Assembly: GCA_037349315.1 (NCBI GenBank)
Contig: JBAIAC010000004.1
Span: 25,237,001 to 25,301,000, forward strand
Source: Chelydra serpentina
Lineage: Eukaryota; Chordata; Testudines; Chelydridae
Direction of reading: 5' to 3'
DNA length: 64,000 nucleotides
A program made the position numbers and the translations under genes. The stretch's first letter is position 1; each line of letters starts with the position of its first letter. Shown here one piece after another: positions 12,046 through 23,901 of this stretch. The notes beneath the pieces were generated by a model. It saw only the letters and a program-made list of their open reading frames with translations, ran no database searches and was not told where the DNA came from.

Positions 12046-12987
12046 CTAGTTTAAAGCCCTCCTCACTAGGTTAGCCAGCCTGCTTCCAAAGATGCTCTTC
12101 CCTCTCTTCGTCAGGTGGAGCCAGTCTCTGCCTAGCACTCCTTCTTGGAATATCATCCCATGGTCAAAGAATCCAAACCCTTCTCTCCGACACCATGTGC
12201 GTAGCAATTCGTTGACTTCCACGATTCGACAGTCTCTACCCTGGCCTTTTCCTGCCACAGGGAGGATAGACGAGAACACCACTTGCGCCTCAAACTCCTT
12301 TATCCTTCTTCCCAGAGCCATGTAGTCTGCAGTGATACACTCAAGGTCATTCTCGGCAGTATCATTGGTGCCCACATGGAGAAGCAGGAAGGGGTAGCGA
12401 TCTGAGGGCTTGATGAGTCTCGGCAGTCTCTCCGTCACATCACGAATCCTAGCCCCTGGCAAGCAGCACACCTCTCAGTTTTCCCGGTCAGGGCAGCAGA
12501 TAGATGACTCAGTCCCCCTGAGGAGAGAGTCCCCGACCACCACCCTCCTCCTCCTCTTGGGAGTGGTGGTCGTGGAGCCCCCATCCCTAGGACGGTGCAT
12601 CTCATGCCTTCCAATCGGTGGAGTCTCCTTTTGCTCTGTTCCCTCAGATGTATCATTCACTCCACTCGCTGCACTAGTACCTGTGGAGAGAACATGAAAA
12701 TGGTTGCTCATCTGAATCGGCGTTTCTGGTACATGGACTTGTCTCGTACTCTTTCCTCTTCTGGAGGTCACATGCTGCCAATTATCCTCACTGGCCTTCC
12801 GTCCCCGCTGCGTAGCCTGCTCTGAATCTTCAGAACACTGTGTCCACTGACGCCTATCCTGACATCTAGCCAGGAACTCCTCATTTTCTCTTATGGAACG
12901 CAGGGTTGTCATCTGCCTGCTGGCGGATATTTTCATGGGCAAGATACCCTCTGAAAATGTCTTCTTCAAGGCATTGGAGAAGAGCAC
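12046..12987 (-). pseudogene. CR1 ORF1 with GDSL/SGNH esterase domain, one nonsense mutation
   Basis: CR1 ORF1 proteins bind RNA and carry a lipase-like SGNH esterase domain. Here the frame starts at M 12987 and stays in one register to the stop at 12046, except for a TGA at 12475-12477 that fits a CGA-to-TGA (CpG) change. The first part ends with a block I nucleophile motif, V-V-V-G-D-S-L, near its residue 150. After the stop come H-V-G-T-N-D (block III type) and, near the end, D-W-L-H-L-T, which supplies the catalytic Asp/His pair. The N-terminal part is charged and low in recognisable domains. The product cannot be made as one protein without read-through. Confidence 0.85.
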
Positions 12988-13349
12988 TCATTTCTCCTGC
13001 AAAGGTTACTGTGGCTTTCAACATTCTGACTACTCTCTAGTATGGATCTAATCTGAGAGCATGAATGAGACCAGATGGAGGGTGGGAATCAAGGATTATT
13101 GTCCTTTCTCAAAACAGAGTGACATGATGCGCTAGTTAGAGGATTCAAATTTAAAAAATGATAATAGGAAATACTTGATTATACATTTCCCTATGGCTAA
13201 TCTGTGGAACTCACTGCTAGCAGATATTATTATCCCCAAGGGCTTAATGGGATCCAAACTAGGATCTGACATTGATTTGGATAGTAACAATGGTTAGATA
13301 CAATAGTAAAGACTAGGAAATGACAAGGAATATGAAACCTTATGCTTCA

Positions 13350-13610
13350 AAGCATAGAAACAGAGAAATGTAGGACTGAAAAGGACCTTGAGAAGTCATT
13401 GAGTTCAGACCCTGTGCTGAGGCAAGACCAAGTAAACCTAAAATGTCTCTGACAGGTATTTGTTCAACCTGTTCTTAAAAACCTCTAATGATGGGGATTC
13501 CATGACCGTCTTGGAAGCCTATTCCAGAGTTTAAGTACCCTTCTAGTTAGAAAATTGTTCCTAGTCACAAATTGTTTGCCCAGCTTGAGGTTGGGGTGGG
13601 GAACAAAACA
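13350..13610 (-). repeat. old CR1 3'-end fragment
   Basis: The plus strand reads 'catagaaacagagaaatgta', 'aaggaccttgagaagtcatt', then 'aaaaacctctaatgatgggg attcca' and 'ttctagttagaaaattgttc'. This is a diverged reverse complement of the CR1 3' end, parallel to the young copy starting at 8755. Confidence 0.75.
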
Positions 13611-14164
13611 CAGCCATTATGTTGTGCTTCTTTCCTGTGCCAGCGTTCCTATAACCAAGGTAGTTCTTAGAAAATGACGATTTATTTTAGGGTTGTGCTG
13701 GGATATTCAGCACAGATAGCAAATTATTTTCCATAACGCTTAAGACTCTAGTGCATAAAGTGAGGCTAAATCCCTAGAGTGCATCTCATCTTTGAACAGT
13801 ATTACTTAGGAAAAAGCACTGGTTGTAGATGCAAGAGCAAATCGGGGGAAAGAAATCTATGCTGCGAAATGGAATATCAAATGGAAAGATAAATAACATG
13901 TAGCTTCAAAGCAAGTTTTGCTTCACAAATCCTGTAATCACAGGGAGAAAAAGGGATTATGTAAATATATTTAGTGATTAGAGGAATTACATATTCCTGT
14001 TTTTAATTGAATTATCCACTGTAAATTACACAAATAAATACCTAGGGAACCTGAATTCTTCCCACTTGCCTCTTTTTGTCTTTTGACAGATATTGTATAT
14101 GTTAGATAATATGTGGCCCAATAGGAACTAGATTCCATTTAACAGGTATCTATATTATGCAGTG
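13611..14164. other. AT-rich unannotated stretch
   Basis: No gene or repeat is recognised. The 13.9-14.1 kb part has several TAATT/ATTA-type strings, as homeodomain sites do, but this is also expected from AT-rich DNA. Confidence 0.3.
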
Positions 14165-14290
14165 TCATAAATGGTTTCAGAGAGGGAAGGATGGTCTTGT
14201 GGTTAAAGCACAGGAGCAAGAGACAAGAAATCTTGGCTCCATTTCTGCTTTGTTATCTTGGGCAATTCAATTATTATTTATTATTTTTGG
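14165..14290 (+). repeat. MIR-type SINE, 5' part
   Basis: The segment begins with the tRNA-like 'gatggtcttgtggttaaagc a', followed by 'agacaagaaatcttggctcc' and 'ttatcttgggcaattcaa'. This is the MIR head and core in forward orientation. The 3' part runs into unrelated AT-rich sequence. Confidence 0.6.
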
Positions 14291-15070
14291 AATACCCAAA
14301 AATGTGCTAGGTGCCTCACAACCGGCTCCCTGCTCTGAAATGTATATAATATCGATTCAGTATGACCCCAGGAAGAGTCATAAACAGACAAAAAGGGGTG
14401 AGTAAATTGGGACTGGGAAGGAGGAGGGTAACAATAACAAAAGGCACAAGGTGCCTGGTGTCTATCACAAGTACTTATTCAGCCCTGTGTTGGGACACAT
14501 GGCTTCCCCCCCACCCAGGCACGAAGGGGTTTAAGAACTGTTCTGGTCTCATCAGTCCCACCCCACTGCACCTGTGCAGCTTCTCGGGCCTCAGGGGGTG
14601 GACCTTTAAAAGGGAGGACCCAGTGCAGTTGAGGGTGGCACCCAGAAACAAGCAGAACTGGAGTACAGGGCTCTCTCAGCCTGGGACCCTGGGTTACTCA
14701 CTAAAGAATAGCTTGAGCATGCTGCCCACCTGAACCCTCTGAGAAAGAAGATGGGCTGGTTTTCTTTTCTTTAGCTGTGGAGGAGTATAGGAGCTGAGAC
14801 TTCCTTCAGAGGTCCCCTTTCTTGGGTGAGGCTGCGGGGAACTTGCAGGAATGTTTTACTTTCTGTTTGGATGACTTTGCATCCCCAGAAGGGGGTGGAC
14901 TCCTTAAGAGGCACAACTAGAGGGCTGTACCTCATTCCCTAGAATAGGTCCAGAGGCTTGCTGTCCCCCAGGGCATGGTGAGCTAAATCCTCACTCCAAG
15001 AGGGTGCCCATGAGATATAATTTTTGATAAACCATCATTATTGTAATATCTGAGTACCCCCCAATCTTTA
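14291..15070. other. unclassified stretch, possible LTR remnant
   Basis: Between about 14490 and 14820 there is a GC-richer block with 'ggtggacctttaaaagggag' (a possible TATA-like element) and a conspicuously C-rich start. This arrangement resembles the two solo LTRs at 27.3 and 29.9 kb, but I cannot identify TG...CA ends or a target duplication. Confidence 0.25.
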
Positions 15071-15350
15071 ATATAGCTATCCTCACAACACCCCCGTGAA
15101 GTAAGGAAAAGCTACTACCCGTTTTACAGATGGAGGAACTGAGTCAGAGACACATAGGCCCAAATTCTCAAAGGTATTTAGATTCCTAACTTCCGCTGAA
15201 ATTAAATGATTTCAGTGAAAGTTAGGAGCTTAAATACTTTTGGGGATCTTGGCCTAAGTGACTTGCCCCAGCTCACATAGGAAGTCTGCGGTGGAACAGA
15301 GAATTGAACAGTGGTTTCCCATGCCCTAGGCTAGTGCTCTAACCACTGTG
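15071..15350 (-). repeat. MIR-type SINE interrupted by a palindromic element
   Basis: The MIR reads in reverse: 'ctatcctcacaacacccccg', 'ttttacagatggaggaactg agtcagagaca', then after an interruption 'taagtgacttgccccagctc acatagg' and 'gctctaaccactgtgtgatt'. About 100 bp of foreign sequence sits between 'agacaca' and 'taagtgac'. Confidence 0.65.
15153..15252. mobile_element. palindromic foldback MITE inside a MIR
   Basis: The left half 'ctcaaaggtatttagattcc taacttccgctgaaat' is near-complementary to the right half 'atttcagtgaaagttaggag cttaaatacttttgggg'. The insertion splits an older MIR. A related element lies at 20343-20410 and a possible third near 28780-28870. No convincing target duplication was found. 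Confidence 0.6.
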
Positions 15351-15454
15351 TGATTCTTCTCCCCAAACTGAAGGTGGCCAATTCAACTCTCATTAAACTC
15401 AGTGGAAAGATTCCCGCTCTTCTACGGGTATGGAGGATGATCTCGTAGATTGGA

Positions 15455-15640
15455 CACTGGACAGAACCTCTGAATTTGGCTCAGCCAGAGACTCTTTGAG
15501 TGACCTTGAGCAAATCACATCATTTACTCATTCATCAAAAAATCTATCCCTCTTCCCCATCTATAATGTGGAGATAGTACTTATCTCCCTCACAAGGGTA
15601 TTGTGAGGGTAGGATCTATTAAAGACTGGGGTGCTCCGGT
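15455..15640 (+). repeat. MIR-type SINE, 3' part
   Basis: Forward MIR features: 'gagtgaccttgagcaaatca', 'tcttccccatctataatgtg gagatagtacttatc' and 'cacaagggtattgtgaggg'. The tRNA-like head is not clear. Confidence 0.6.
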
Positions 15641-17582
15641 ACCGCAATGATGAGGGCATAGAAGTAATGTGTCTGTCCCTCGATGAGTCTGTTAAATGAG
15701 TAGGGTTATTTTTTTATTTCTATCTCTTCTCATAGGCGAGTCACCAGAAGTGGGTTCTAGTGGAGGTCAGAAAATGGAATTTTTATCCTGTAGGAAATTC
15801 TGCCATTTCAAAAAAGTAATCCCAAATCGGTACAAAAAAGTCAACGTCTCAAAACATTTTCTGAATGAAAATTCTGAAATTCTGAAAAATTCTGATTTGA
15901 AAACATTGAAACAACTTTTTCAAAACATTTCATTTTGTTATCAGTCTCTTGTTTCAATAATATTGAAACATTATAATACAAAATACAATTTATTAATTTA
16001 AATTTTATATGATCTTAAATATTTTATAAATGTTTAAAAGTTTAAAAAATGAAAAGTTGTAACAAAAGCAAGTTTAAACAAGATGCTCCATTTCAATTTT
16101 TAATCACTTCAAAATTGTTCTGTTGGCAATTTTGTCAAAACCAATAGGTTCCTGTAAAACGTCTCAGTTTCTTCAAAACAGCATTTTCTGGTGGAAAACT
16201 GGTCTACCAAAATTTTTTACAGCTGTAGTTTGTAGGAAGCACTTGACTGAGGTGAGATTAAAGTACAGTGGTCTTTCTATGCTTCATTTTTCTCATCTGT
16301 AAAACTGAGAATACTATGTACCTCAGGTGGTTGTGTGTGGTGGCATAGCCTTGGTCAAGCTCCCCCGGCAGGACACTCACCAGATTACTGTGTCTGGGTC
16401 CATACACTGGGACAAAGGGACTTTTAAGCTTCCTGAGTATGAGCAGTTACTGCCCCGGCTGTAACGGTGGCAGATGTACTTCCCAAATCAGTGGGTGCAC
16501 TATACTGAATCGGTCCCGGTTACTCACAGCAGTGAGAGAGACTCTGCCTGGCACATAGTGGGGGAGGTGGCACCACCCAACATCCAGACCCACCTGCTCA
16601 GAGCCGGGGGAGGCTCTGCTCCCAGGTCTCTACTGCCTGGAGACCAGGGCATGTGGGAGCATCACCACGCCGCCTCCTTCCCTGGTGCTCCCTATGGCAT
16701 ACTTTGCCCTTCGGGCCTCCATGGCAGTGCACAACTCTGACATCATTATGCAGCAAGAAGCATCACCATGACAAGGGCTTGGACTATGCAGTCGCCCACC
16801 CTACAGGTGTATTTTCATCCTTGATGATGTCCGTGTGTACTATTGAATCCATGAACCCCCACTGAAGTCACCCCTGGTTTTAAGTACACTGTTGGGTGCA
16901 GAGTTTGTCCAGCCTCACCACCTGAGAGCTGAGAGCCTGCAGTCCAGCTGTCTAGGCCGTATGATTAGTGCCACCGCCCCCAGACTTCCCAGTGGTTTAA
17001 ACACTCTCCTTTCCAGAACTCCAATTCTGTGGGCACTCTGGTGTACTATTTACCCCTTCAAGGACACATGATAGTTGAAGTACATAACACACCCCGTTTG
17101 TAATGGGGAATATAAAACAAACTCTCAACTTTGTATATCACAGAAGGGATCTAGACAAAACACTAAAACACCTGTACACCATTCCCTGCCTCAACTTCCT
17201 CACCATGCTTGAGCATTCTTGGGGATTAGGTCAGTTCTCTAGGGTGTCCCTCCTGTACATGGCTTCTCCTCCAAATCACAGTTTTTCTCTATCACTTCTG
17301 CAGCCTGCTTTCTTCTTCCTTGGCTGCTCCCACAATCAAAAAGGACACCTTTGTTACCAGACGATGACAGTTTGTTCCTCTTCCCTACCCAAATTTTCTT
17401 TCTTGCTCTGTAAGGCCCTCTCAGTTTTTAAGTCCTAGCACTAACACCTGGTTTCTTTGTTTCCCCTTTTGGGGGGAAATTACCCTGCTCCAAAGCCCCT
17501 CCCTACAAACAAACTTGATCAGACTGGTTTCCCTAGACTTCAGCCACTCCATTATCCTAAGGGGTTCCCACTGAAATGGAAA
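15641..17582. other. unannotated stretch with an AT-rich low-complexity part
   Basis: From about 15840 to 16210 the plus strand is dominated by runs such as 'gaaaattctgaaattctg', giving a simple-sequence character. A short MIR 3' scrap may lie at 16255-16330. The remainder up to 17582 has no recognised feature; open frames here are short and lack motifs. Confidence 0.35.
17575..17582. repeat. 8-bp target site duplication, left
   Basis: aatggaaa, repeated exactly at 17962-17969. Confidence 0.93.
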
Positions 17583-17961
17583 CAGGGCCGGCTCCAGGCA
17601 CCAGCTTTCCAAGCTGGTGCTTGGGGCGGCATCGAGAATGGGGTGACAATTCGAGTCCTGCAGCGGCAATTCAGCAGCAGGTCTGCCGCTTTTCCCGCCG
17701 CCGAATTGCCGCCGCGGGACTCAGATTGCCACCCCATTCTTGCCCGCCACCGGACTGCCGCCCCATTCTCGCCAGCCGTGGCAGCAATTCGGCAGCAGGT
17801 CCACTTGCCCGCCACCGAATTGCTACCGCGGCGGGCGAGAATGGGGTGGCAGTCCGAGTCCTGTGGTGGCAATTCGGCGGTGGGAAAAGCGGCGGACCTG
17901 CCACCAAATTGCCGCCGCAGTGCCGATTGCTTGGGGCGGCAAAATTGTTAGAGCCCCCCTG
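17583..17961 (+). mobile_element. GC-rich non-autonomous hAT element, family A, copy 1
   Basis: A 379-bp element flanked by a perfect 8-bp duplication aatggaaa (17575-17582 and 17962-17969). It begins cagggccggctccaggcacc and ends 'attagagcc'-like (here gttagagcccccctg). The subterminal text tgcttggggcggca occurs near both ends. The core is GC-rich with repeated 'aattcggc(a/g)g'-type blocks in both orientations, giving strong secondary structure. No transposase frame exists; long frames across it are compositional. Its left end matches the right end (complement) of the copy at 44899, and its right end matches the right end of the copy at 62018. Confidence 0.92.
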
Positions 17962-17969
17962 AATGGAAA
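17962..17969. repeat. 8-bp target site duplication, right
   Basis: aatggaaa, identical to 17575-17582. Confidence 0.93.
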
Positions 17970-19364
17970 CCACTCACATTAATGCCTCTCCACCGCCTCT
18001 GGTCTGGGAGGGACATGACACCAGCCATAAGAGCATATGGCTGCCTTTCCATCCACTGAGGCATTCAATGATTCCACAAATAGTCACACAAGGTTTGTAA
18101 AGTGCAATGAGATTTCCAAATGGCACATGCCCCAGAAGTGCAGAGAGTCACAGTGCTCAGAAGTGAAAACCGGACAACATTTTCATTTTGATGATGTGGC
18201 CAAGGTTTTCCAAGCTGTTCTAGGTGGTTTGAATGGTTATTTGCCATTCACTATAATGGGATATGGGCATGCAAATCCCTGTTGCAGCGTTGAAAATCTC
18301 AGCCATAATGTCTACGTTGCTCAACCTGCCAAAGGCATGGCAAGACATTGACCTAAAAGGTGGGACACCACGAAGAACAGAGGAAGCTCAAAATATTATA
18401 GGACTGATTCTAATGGCTCATTTCCAGAAGTGTGTACCTTTAACCTTTCAGAAAGAAGGAGATTTGGCAAGTTTGTTTTCAGTCCAGTATGGAGGCTTTG
18501 GGAAATCCCAGCAAAAGTAGTTTTTCCAGAGTTTGAGAACAAAAAAAACGAGTTTTATCATTACAAGATTTTTTTCTACAACTTTTTTTTAACACTTTTA
18601 AAGCCTTTGCAGGGGATGATAGAGACTGGAAATTTGGCCAGAGGGATAGTCTTTCGGTTTAAACATGGCTTTATGTGGTGCAATGCAAAACTATTTTAGT
18701 TTGTCTAACTTATATAAGGGCTTAAAAATGTACTTTCCACTGGTGGTATTTTTTGATAGTTAACAATCTACAAAGTTCCTTTGACACTAAACATGTATGT
18801 GTATGTAAACTGAGTGTGAGTTTCCAGTGTGTGGGTGATCCCAGTGTACTATTGGAGGCATGTGTGCAAAAGGAAATAGAATGGAATTTCATTTTTAATG
18901 TGTAGGTTTATGTGAAACAGAAATTTAACCTGGCAAACTACATTCATATATGTCTAAATAACTATGTACACAAAGACTAGAAAGTCTCAGGAGGAGTTAT
19001 TTCCATGTCTTGGGTAAAAGAGATGGCTGCAATTTACCAAACTGCCCAAATATATAGCCAAGCAATCAAAATTTGTTCTTTCTTTCTGTGATAGAATATG
19101 CTGCTACTTAAAACCAAAAACAAAGAAAAACTAACCAACAAACACATCTTCTGTGCAAGTTATCCATTATCTTGGCATAAAGCCATTACATTTAAATACA
19201 GCAATCTTAATATTTCCAGGTAACTGAGTAAAAGCCGGGAAATTCTCTTTTCAAGATGCTGTTGGCATTAACTTTGATTTCTGTGCCTCTTGGTTGATTT
19301 GTATTGTATCATATATAATCTTTTCCTTCTTCAGGGTTAATGTCTATCTTATTTATACATGTAA
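17970..19364. other. unannotated stretch
   Basis: AT-rich single-copy-looking DNA. Open frames of 60-104 codons near 18.0-18.7 kb show no recognised domain and no sign of exon structure. Confidence 0.4.
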
Positions 19365-19640
19365 TTTATAGATTAATAGATTTTAAGGTCAGGAGGGACC
19401 ATTAGGATAATATAGTCTGACCTTCAGTGTAACATAAGCTGTAGAATTTCATCCAGTTGTTCCTGCATTAACACCAATATGCCCATTTTGGTTGAACTAG
19501 AGCATGTATTTTAAGAAGATCCAATCTTGAGTTAGAGTTCAAGTTATGGGGAATCTACCACAACCCTTGGTAATCTATTCCAATGGTTAATTACCCTCTG
19601 TTCCAATCACATTTCTACAAAAAATTCAATTTGGAAACAT
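19365..19640 (-). repeat. old CR1 3'-end fragment
   Basis: The plus strand reads 'tttaaggtcaggagggacca', 'tatagtctgaccttcagtgt aacataagct' and 'taatctattccaatggttaa ttaccctc'. This is the order of a diverged CR1 3' end in reverse. It differs enough from the copies at 8755 and 13350 to be an older subfamily. Confidence 0.7.
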
Positions 19641-19771
19641 TGACATATTTTATGATGATGGGGTTGAATCAGTTAGTCTTAATAATATTGAAATGTTTTT
19701 TGTTATAAGTAAAAACTGTTTCATTTGTACTGCTGCACCTGGGCTAAGAAAGAGACATGTGTCTTTTAGCT

Positions 19772-20148
19772 CAGTGGCTCTCAAACAGGGGTACACATAC
19801 CCCTGGGGGTACGCAGAGGTCTTCCAGGGGGTACATCAACTCAGCTAGATATTTCCCTATTTTTACAACAGGTTACATAAATAGCACTAGCGAAGTCAGT
19901 ACAAACTAAAATTGCATACAATGACTTGTCTATGCTGCTCTATATACTATACACTGATATGTATACACTGAAATGTACAATATTTATATTCCAATTGATT
20001 TATTTTATCATTATACGGTAAAAATGAGAAAGTAAGCAATTTTCCAGTAACAGTGTGCTGTGACACTTTTATATTTTTATCTCTGATTTTGTAAGCTAGT
20101 CGTTTTAAAATGAGGTGAAACTGGGGGTATACAAGACAAGGCTGTAGC
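19772..20148 (+). mobile_element. truncated hAT-type MITE (CAGTGG...family)
   Basis: It starts cagtggctctcaaacagggg and continues 'ccctgggggtacgcagaggt', then 'acaatatttatattccaatt gatttattttatcattat'. It follows the element at 39578-40111 up to 'gggggtatacaagacaa', then diverges, so the right end is missing. No target duplication can be scored. Confidence 0.75.
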
Positions 20149-20342
20149 AGGCTCGTCGATCTCTAGCTGGCCTTGCTGCCATGAGAGGAGGACAAAGTGC
20201 CACTCTAAGCAAGCAGGGGTTACAGATGGAAACAGCTGAATTAGATAGCAAGCATTGCAGTACTCACTGACAACAACTGGGTGTGCATTTTGGGCATACA
20301 CATGGCAATTTGTAGTGATAATGTCCCCAGGTTCTGAATGAT

Positions 20343-20410
20343 ATTTAGGTGCCCATCTCCCATTGATATCAACAGGAGCTAGATGCCTAAATACCTTTGA
20401 GGATCTGGGT
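20343..20410. mobile_element. short palindromic foldback element
   Basis: The left arm 'tttaggtgcccatctcccat tgatatcaa' pairs with the right arm 'caggagctagatgcctaaat acctttgagg'. Same type as the element inside the MIR at 15153. Confidence 0.55.
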
Positions 20411-21573
20411 CAATCCACCTGTTTTCTAGCCCGGCTTCACCCTTAGGAAAAGTGTGTGCGTTGTTTCTGGTTCATTTCCCTCCTCTATGCCTGATCCATC
20501 TTTTCACTCTGTGTGCTGTGAAGCAGCTGAAGGAAGAGTGACTCATGCAGTGAGAAGAAACACGGCACCTGAATTGCACTTCCCTGGATTTCACCTCTGC
20601 TAGCAGTGCCTATGGCCCTATCACTTTCTCACGTACACACATTTCCATCCAGACACTTACTGACTGTCACCCACCCCTCATTAGCATACATCAGCTGGCC
20701 TCAAACTTTTCCATGGTGTGCAGCACAACTTTGTAGAGAATTGTGCCTTTTGGCCACCCCTCTGTTCTATTCACAGTTTGGGGGCCATCTGCCCCTTCCA
20801 TTTGGGTCATATTGTAGCAACTCAGTAATTGCTTATATGGGGAAATATGATTAAGTATTTAATGCATTTTCAGCAGTCAGTCGCATTCACCTTTGCCTAT
20901 CTTCCCCACCAACTCCTACTACTGCCCCTATCTCTAGTTACTTTCCATCCACCCTTCCCTATCCTGGTCCAGAACTCAGACAGCCCCACTGCATGGAACA
21001 AGATTTGTTCAGGTTAGGCCTCACTTGTCCCCATCTCTTTCCCCCTCCCCCCTCAAAAAGCTCAAATCAAATCTATTTATTTTAAACTTTTGACATTATG
21101 AATCTATTGCCTGATAAGGAACAAAGGCAAATTCCAAAGCTGTTTCTCTGGGACATAATCCCAAACTGAAAAGAAAAAAAAGCTTCCCTTTTTCTTAGGC
21201 TCAATGGGTTAGCCTTGAGATCTGCTCTCTGGGGTATCAAAACAAGCTTGCCTCCTTTGAAAGTTTCAAAACCAGATTCAACTTCCCAGCCAGCAGTTAT
21301 TTTAATTATCTTCAAGAGAGGGACTAAATTAAAATAACTGCTCTGCTCGGAGTCCCTTATGTGCGCTCCATCTGATTTGGAAGTGCCTGTCATCCCGATA
21401 AGGCTTGTAAAGTAACCTTTTTTGTTAAACCAGAAATAATTTAAAAGTGAAGTTGGAATTTGCACTAGTTGTTCTTAAAAAACTTTAGATTTTGGACATG
21501 GAGGCCTTATTAGAGAGTCAAATGTAGCTCACATTAACCAGTGTGGGCCTTTGTCCTTGTCTAGTGGCTGGAC
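20411..21573. other. unannotated stretch
   Basis: No recognised gene or repeat. The longest frame (21465-21082, minus, 127 codons) has no motif that I can place and no flanking exon signals. Confidence 0.35.
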
Positions 21574-21742
21574 CAGTGGTGGGCAACCTCTTCCCGTAGC
21601 TCCCATTGGCCGGGAACGGTGAACCGTGGCCACTGGGAGCTGCAGGCGGCTGTGCAAATGTAAACAAACTGTCTGGCGGCCCGCCAGCAGATTACCCTGA
21701 CAGGCCCTGTGCGGCCCGCAGGTCGCAGGTTGCCCACCACTG
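21574..21742. mobile_element. 169-bp hAT-type MITE
   Basis: Terminal inverted repeats are nearly perfect: cagtggtgggcaacct on the left and aggttgcccaccactg on the right. Flanks are ggctggac (21566-21573) and ggctggat (21743-21750), an 8-bp duplication with one difference in the last base. The interior is GC-rich, includes 'ctcccattggccgggaacgg' and has no coding capacity. The 8-bp duplication and CAG...CTG ends fit hAT. Confidence 0.9.
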
Positions 21743-22958
21743 GGCTGGATCATGAATCTAGTCAGCTACTGCCTTCAAGCTAAGGAACCAGGGATGAACA
21801 TCCCAGGGAGAGGCTGAAGGGTTTTAAGCCAACTTTGTGTCCTCCCAAACCAGGGTTTCTGCAAGGTCCTCAGTATAATTAAGACAACCCTGAGGGCCTA
21901 AGTTATGGCAGCCTGTAACTAGCTGCCTACAAGCCACAGCAGAATCTCTGCAGTTGTGTGGGCTGTTGTCCCACCCTCAACGTGCGGGGGGCATCCCGGT
22001 ACACTTCCTGTACCAGGCCTTATAGCTGTCTTCAGCAGTGCCTGTGCCAGGGGAACCCTCCTTTGGTCAGATCCAGGGCTTTTTTGAGCTCCTTTACTCT
22101 GTCCTCTCTCATCCCTTTTACCTGCCAGAAAGGGGCCAAAGCATGGGCGAGGTCTCACTCCTGATCTTCTACCTCAGGCAGTACAGGCTCATCCCAGGTA
22201 CATTCCTCACAGACAAACCAACCAGGGGCATCATTCCAAGTGGCAACCTCAATCCCCACAGAGAATCTGCCATCATTACACAAACAATTAAATTCTGGGG
22301 GAAAGTCTTATTCCTTGAACTTAAGCGAACAGAACAGAAGAAAATCTGAGAGCAGGGTTATAAAATCTTCTGCAGTTTATCCAGAACTGTCTAATTCATA
22401 GCCCATGGAGCAGTTAAGACACAAGTCAAAATTAAAGATGGGACAAAACCGGAAATGTGAATCTGACTTTCTTCACATTTTTAGTGGTTCAGCTGACAAG
22501 CTTCAGGCCACCACTGTACAAGCAGTTATGGCCATTTCCCCCAAGGCTGAAATTGTCCCTGGGTCACTCGTTGATTTACTGCTGCATCAAACCCCTCAGG
22601 CTTAGATTCCTTGAACACGGTGCTCTATTCTGCCCTGAATCTCTGATTTTACAGCATTGCTGACAGACTAGATTACAGAGTTTTCGGTGCTTAAGGACAG
22701 TGCTGTGCTAGCCCAAATCTCTTGAGTACAGATACTGCGCCACCTTCCTTCCTTGCATCTCATGCAGTTAATCTTCATGCAGAATTTAGCTCAAGTAACA
22801 TTCTTCTGATTTGTCAGATCTCATTAATCCAAGAAAAGGGCAGCATGCAAATCTATGCTGAAATATACAAAGCAGACTATCCCTCCCTCCTTCAACCACA
22901 TTTAATCATTTAATCATGTCTCCTATTGGGCTATGCATACTCTGTTTCAAAACATGAC
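21743..22958. other. unannotated stretch
   Basis: No named feature. The 21.78-22.7 kb block is GC-richer than its surroundings and may be an old LTR-retrotransposon piece, but neither ends nor motifs support this. Confidence 0.3.
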
Positions 22959-23811
22959 TTAAGAACATAAGAATGTCCATAATGGGTAAGAACAATGGTC
23001 CATGGAGTATCCTGTCTTCTGACAGTGGCCAGTATCAAATGCTTCAGAGGGAATGAACAGAACAGGGCAATTTCTAGTGACCCATCCCCTCTTGTCCAGT
23101 CCCAGATTCCCACAGTTGGAGATTTAGGGACATCCTGAACAAGGGGTTGTATCCCTGACTATCTTGGCTAATAGCCATTGAAGGACCTATCCGCTAATTC
23201 TTTTTTTAACCCAGTTGTACTTTTGGCCTTCACAACATCCCATGGAAACGAGTTCCATCGATTGAGTGTGTGTTGTGCGAAGAAGTAGGTTCTTTTGTTT
23301 GTTTTAAACCTGCTGCCTATTAAGTTCATTGGGTGACCCGTAGTTCTTGTGTTATGTGAAAGGGATAAATAACACTTCCTTATTTACTTTCTCCACACCA
23401 TTCATGATTTTATAGCCCTCTATCATATCTCCTCCTTAGTCATCTCTTTTCCAAGCTGAACAGTCCCAGTCTTTTTAATCTCTTCTTACAGGGAGCTGTC
23501 CCATAGCCCTGATCATTTTTGTTGTCCTTCTCTGTACCTTTTCCAATTCTAATATATCTTTTTTGAGATGGGACGACCAGAACTACATGCAGTAACCAAG
23601 GTGTGGGTGTATCATGCTTTTATATATTGGTATTATGATAATTTCTGTTTTATTATCTATCCTTTTCCTAATGGTACCTAACATTGCTAGCTTTTGTAAC
23701 TGTTGCTGCACATTAAGCAGATGTTTTCAGAGAACTATCCAACCTGACTCCAAGATCTCTTTATTGAATGGTAACAGCTGATTTAGACCCCATCATTTTG
23801 TGTATTTGGGG

Positions 23812-23901
23812 TCTTTTACTCTGTTGTCTAGCCATGGTGGCATTTTTTGGTTCTCTTAGGGTTTTTTGTTTTGTTTTTGTTTTTTTATTCAAGGTATACA
23901 T
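23812..23901 (+). repeat. 90-bp duplicated segment, copy A (out of place)
   Basis: This segment is identical to 25076-25169 apart from a 4-bp gcca tandem difference. It interrupts the expected CR1 phrase ('catcattttgtgta' then 'tgcatagttgggatt'), so it looks like the pasted copy. See the paired entry. Confidence 0.88.

Larger units (their letters stand above)
8755..13030 (-). mobile_element. nearly full-length CR1 LINE retrotransposon
   Basis: Read on the minus strand, this has a complete CR1 layout: ORF1 at about 12987-12046, a short gap, ORF2 at about 11920-8830, then a brief 3' end finishing at 8755 with the CR1-type 'cctgagattctatga'. The plus-strand text 'gggttggaagggacctcagg aggtcatctagtcc' is the familiar reverse complement of CR1 3' ends in reptiles and birds. 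Decay is slight: one in-frame stop in ORF1, a few frameshifts in ORF2, and a hAT-type insertion near the 3' end. That marks it as one of the younger elements here. The 5' end is placed only roughly, and I could not define a target duplication, which CR1 elements often lack. Confidence 0.93.

Noticed and set aside
9393..12825. Plus-strand frames of 64-119 codons across 9.4-12.8 kb
   Set aside because: These are antisense shadows of CR1 ORF1 and ORF2.
16474..16865. Possible host exon at 16.5-16.9 kb (frames of 70-88 codons)
   Set aside because: No domain, no continuation across plausible splice sites, and overlapping frames are equally open; not enough to call a gene.
17457..17982. Frames of 80-164 codons overlapping the GC-rich block at 17.6-17.9 kb
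   Set aside because: They run across the hAT element and its flanks in several frames, without motifs. Composition explains them.
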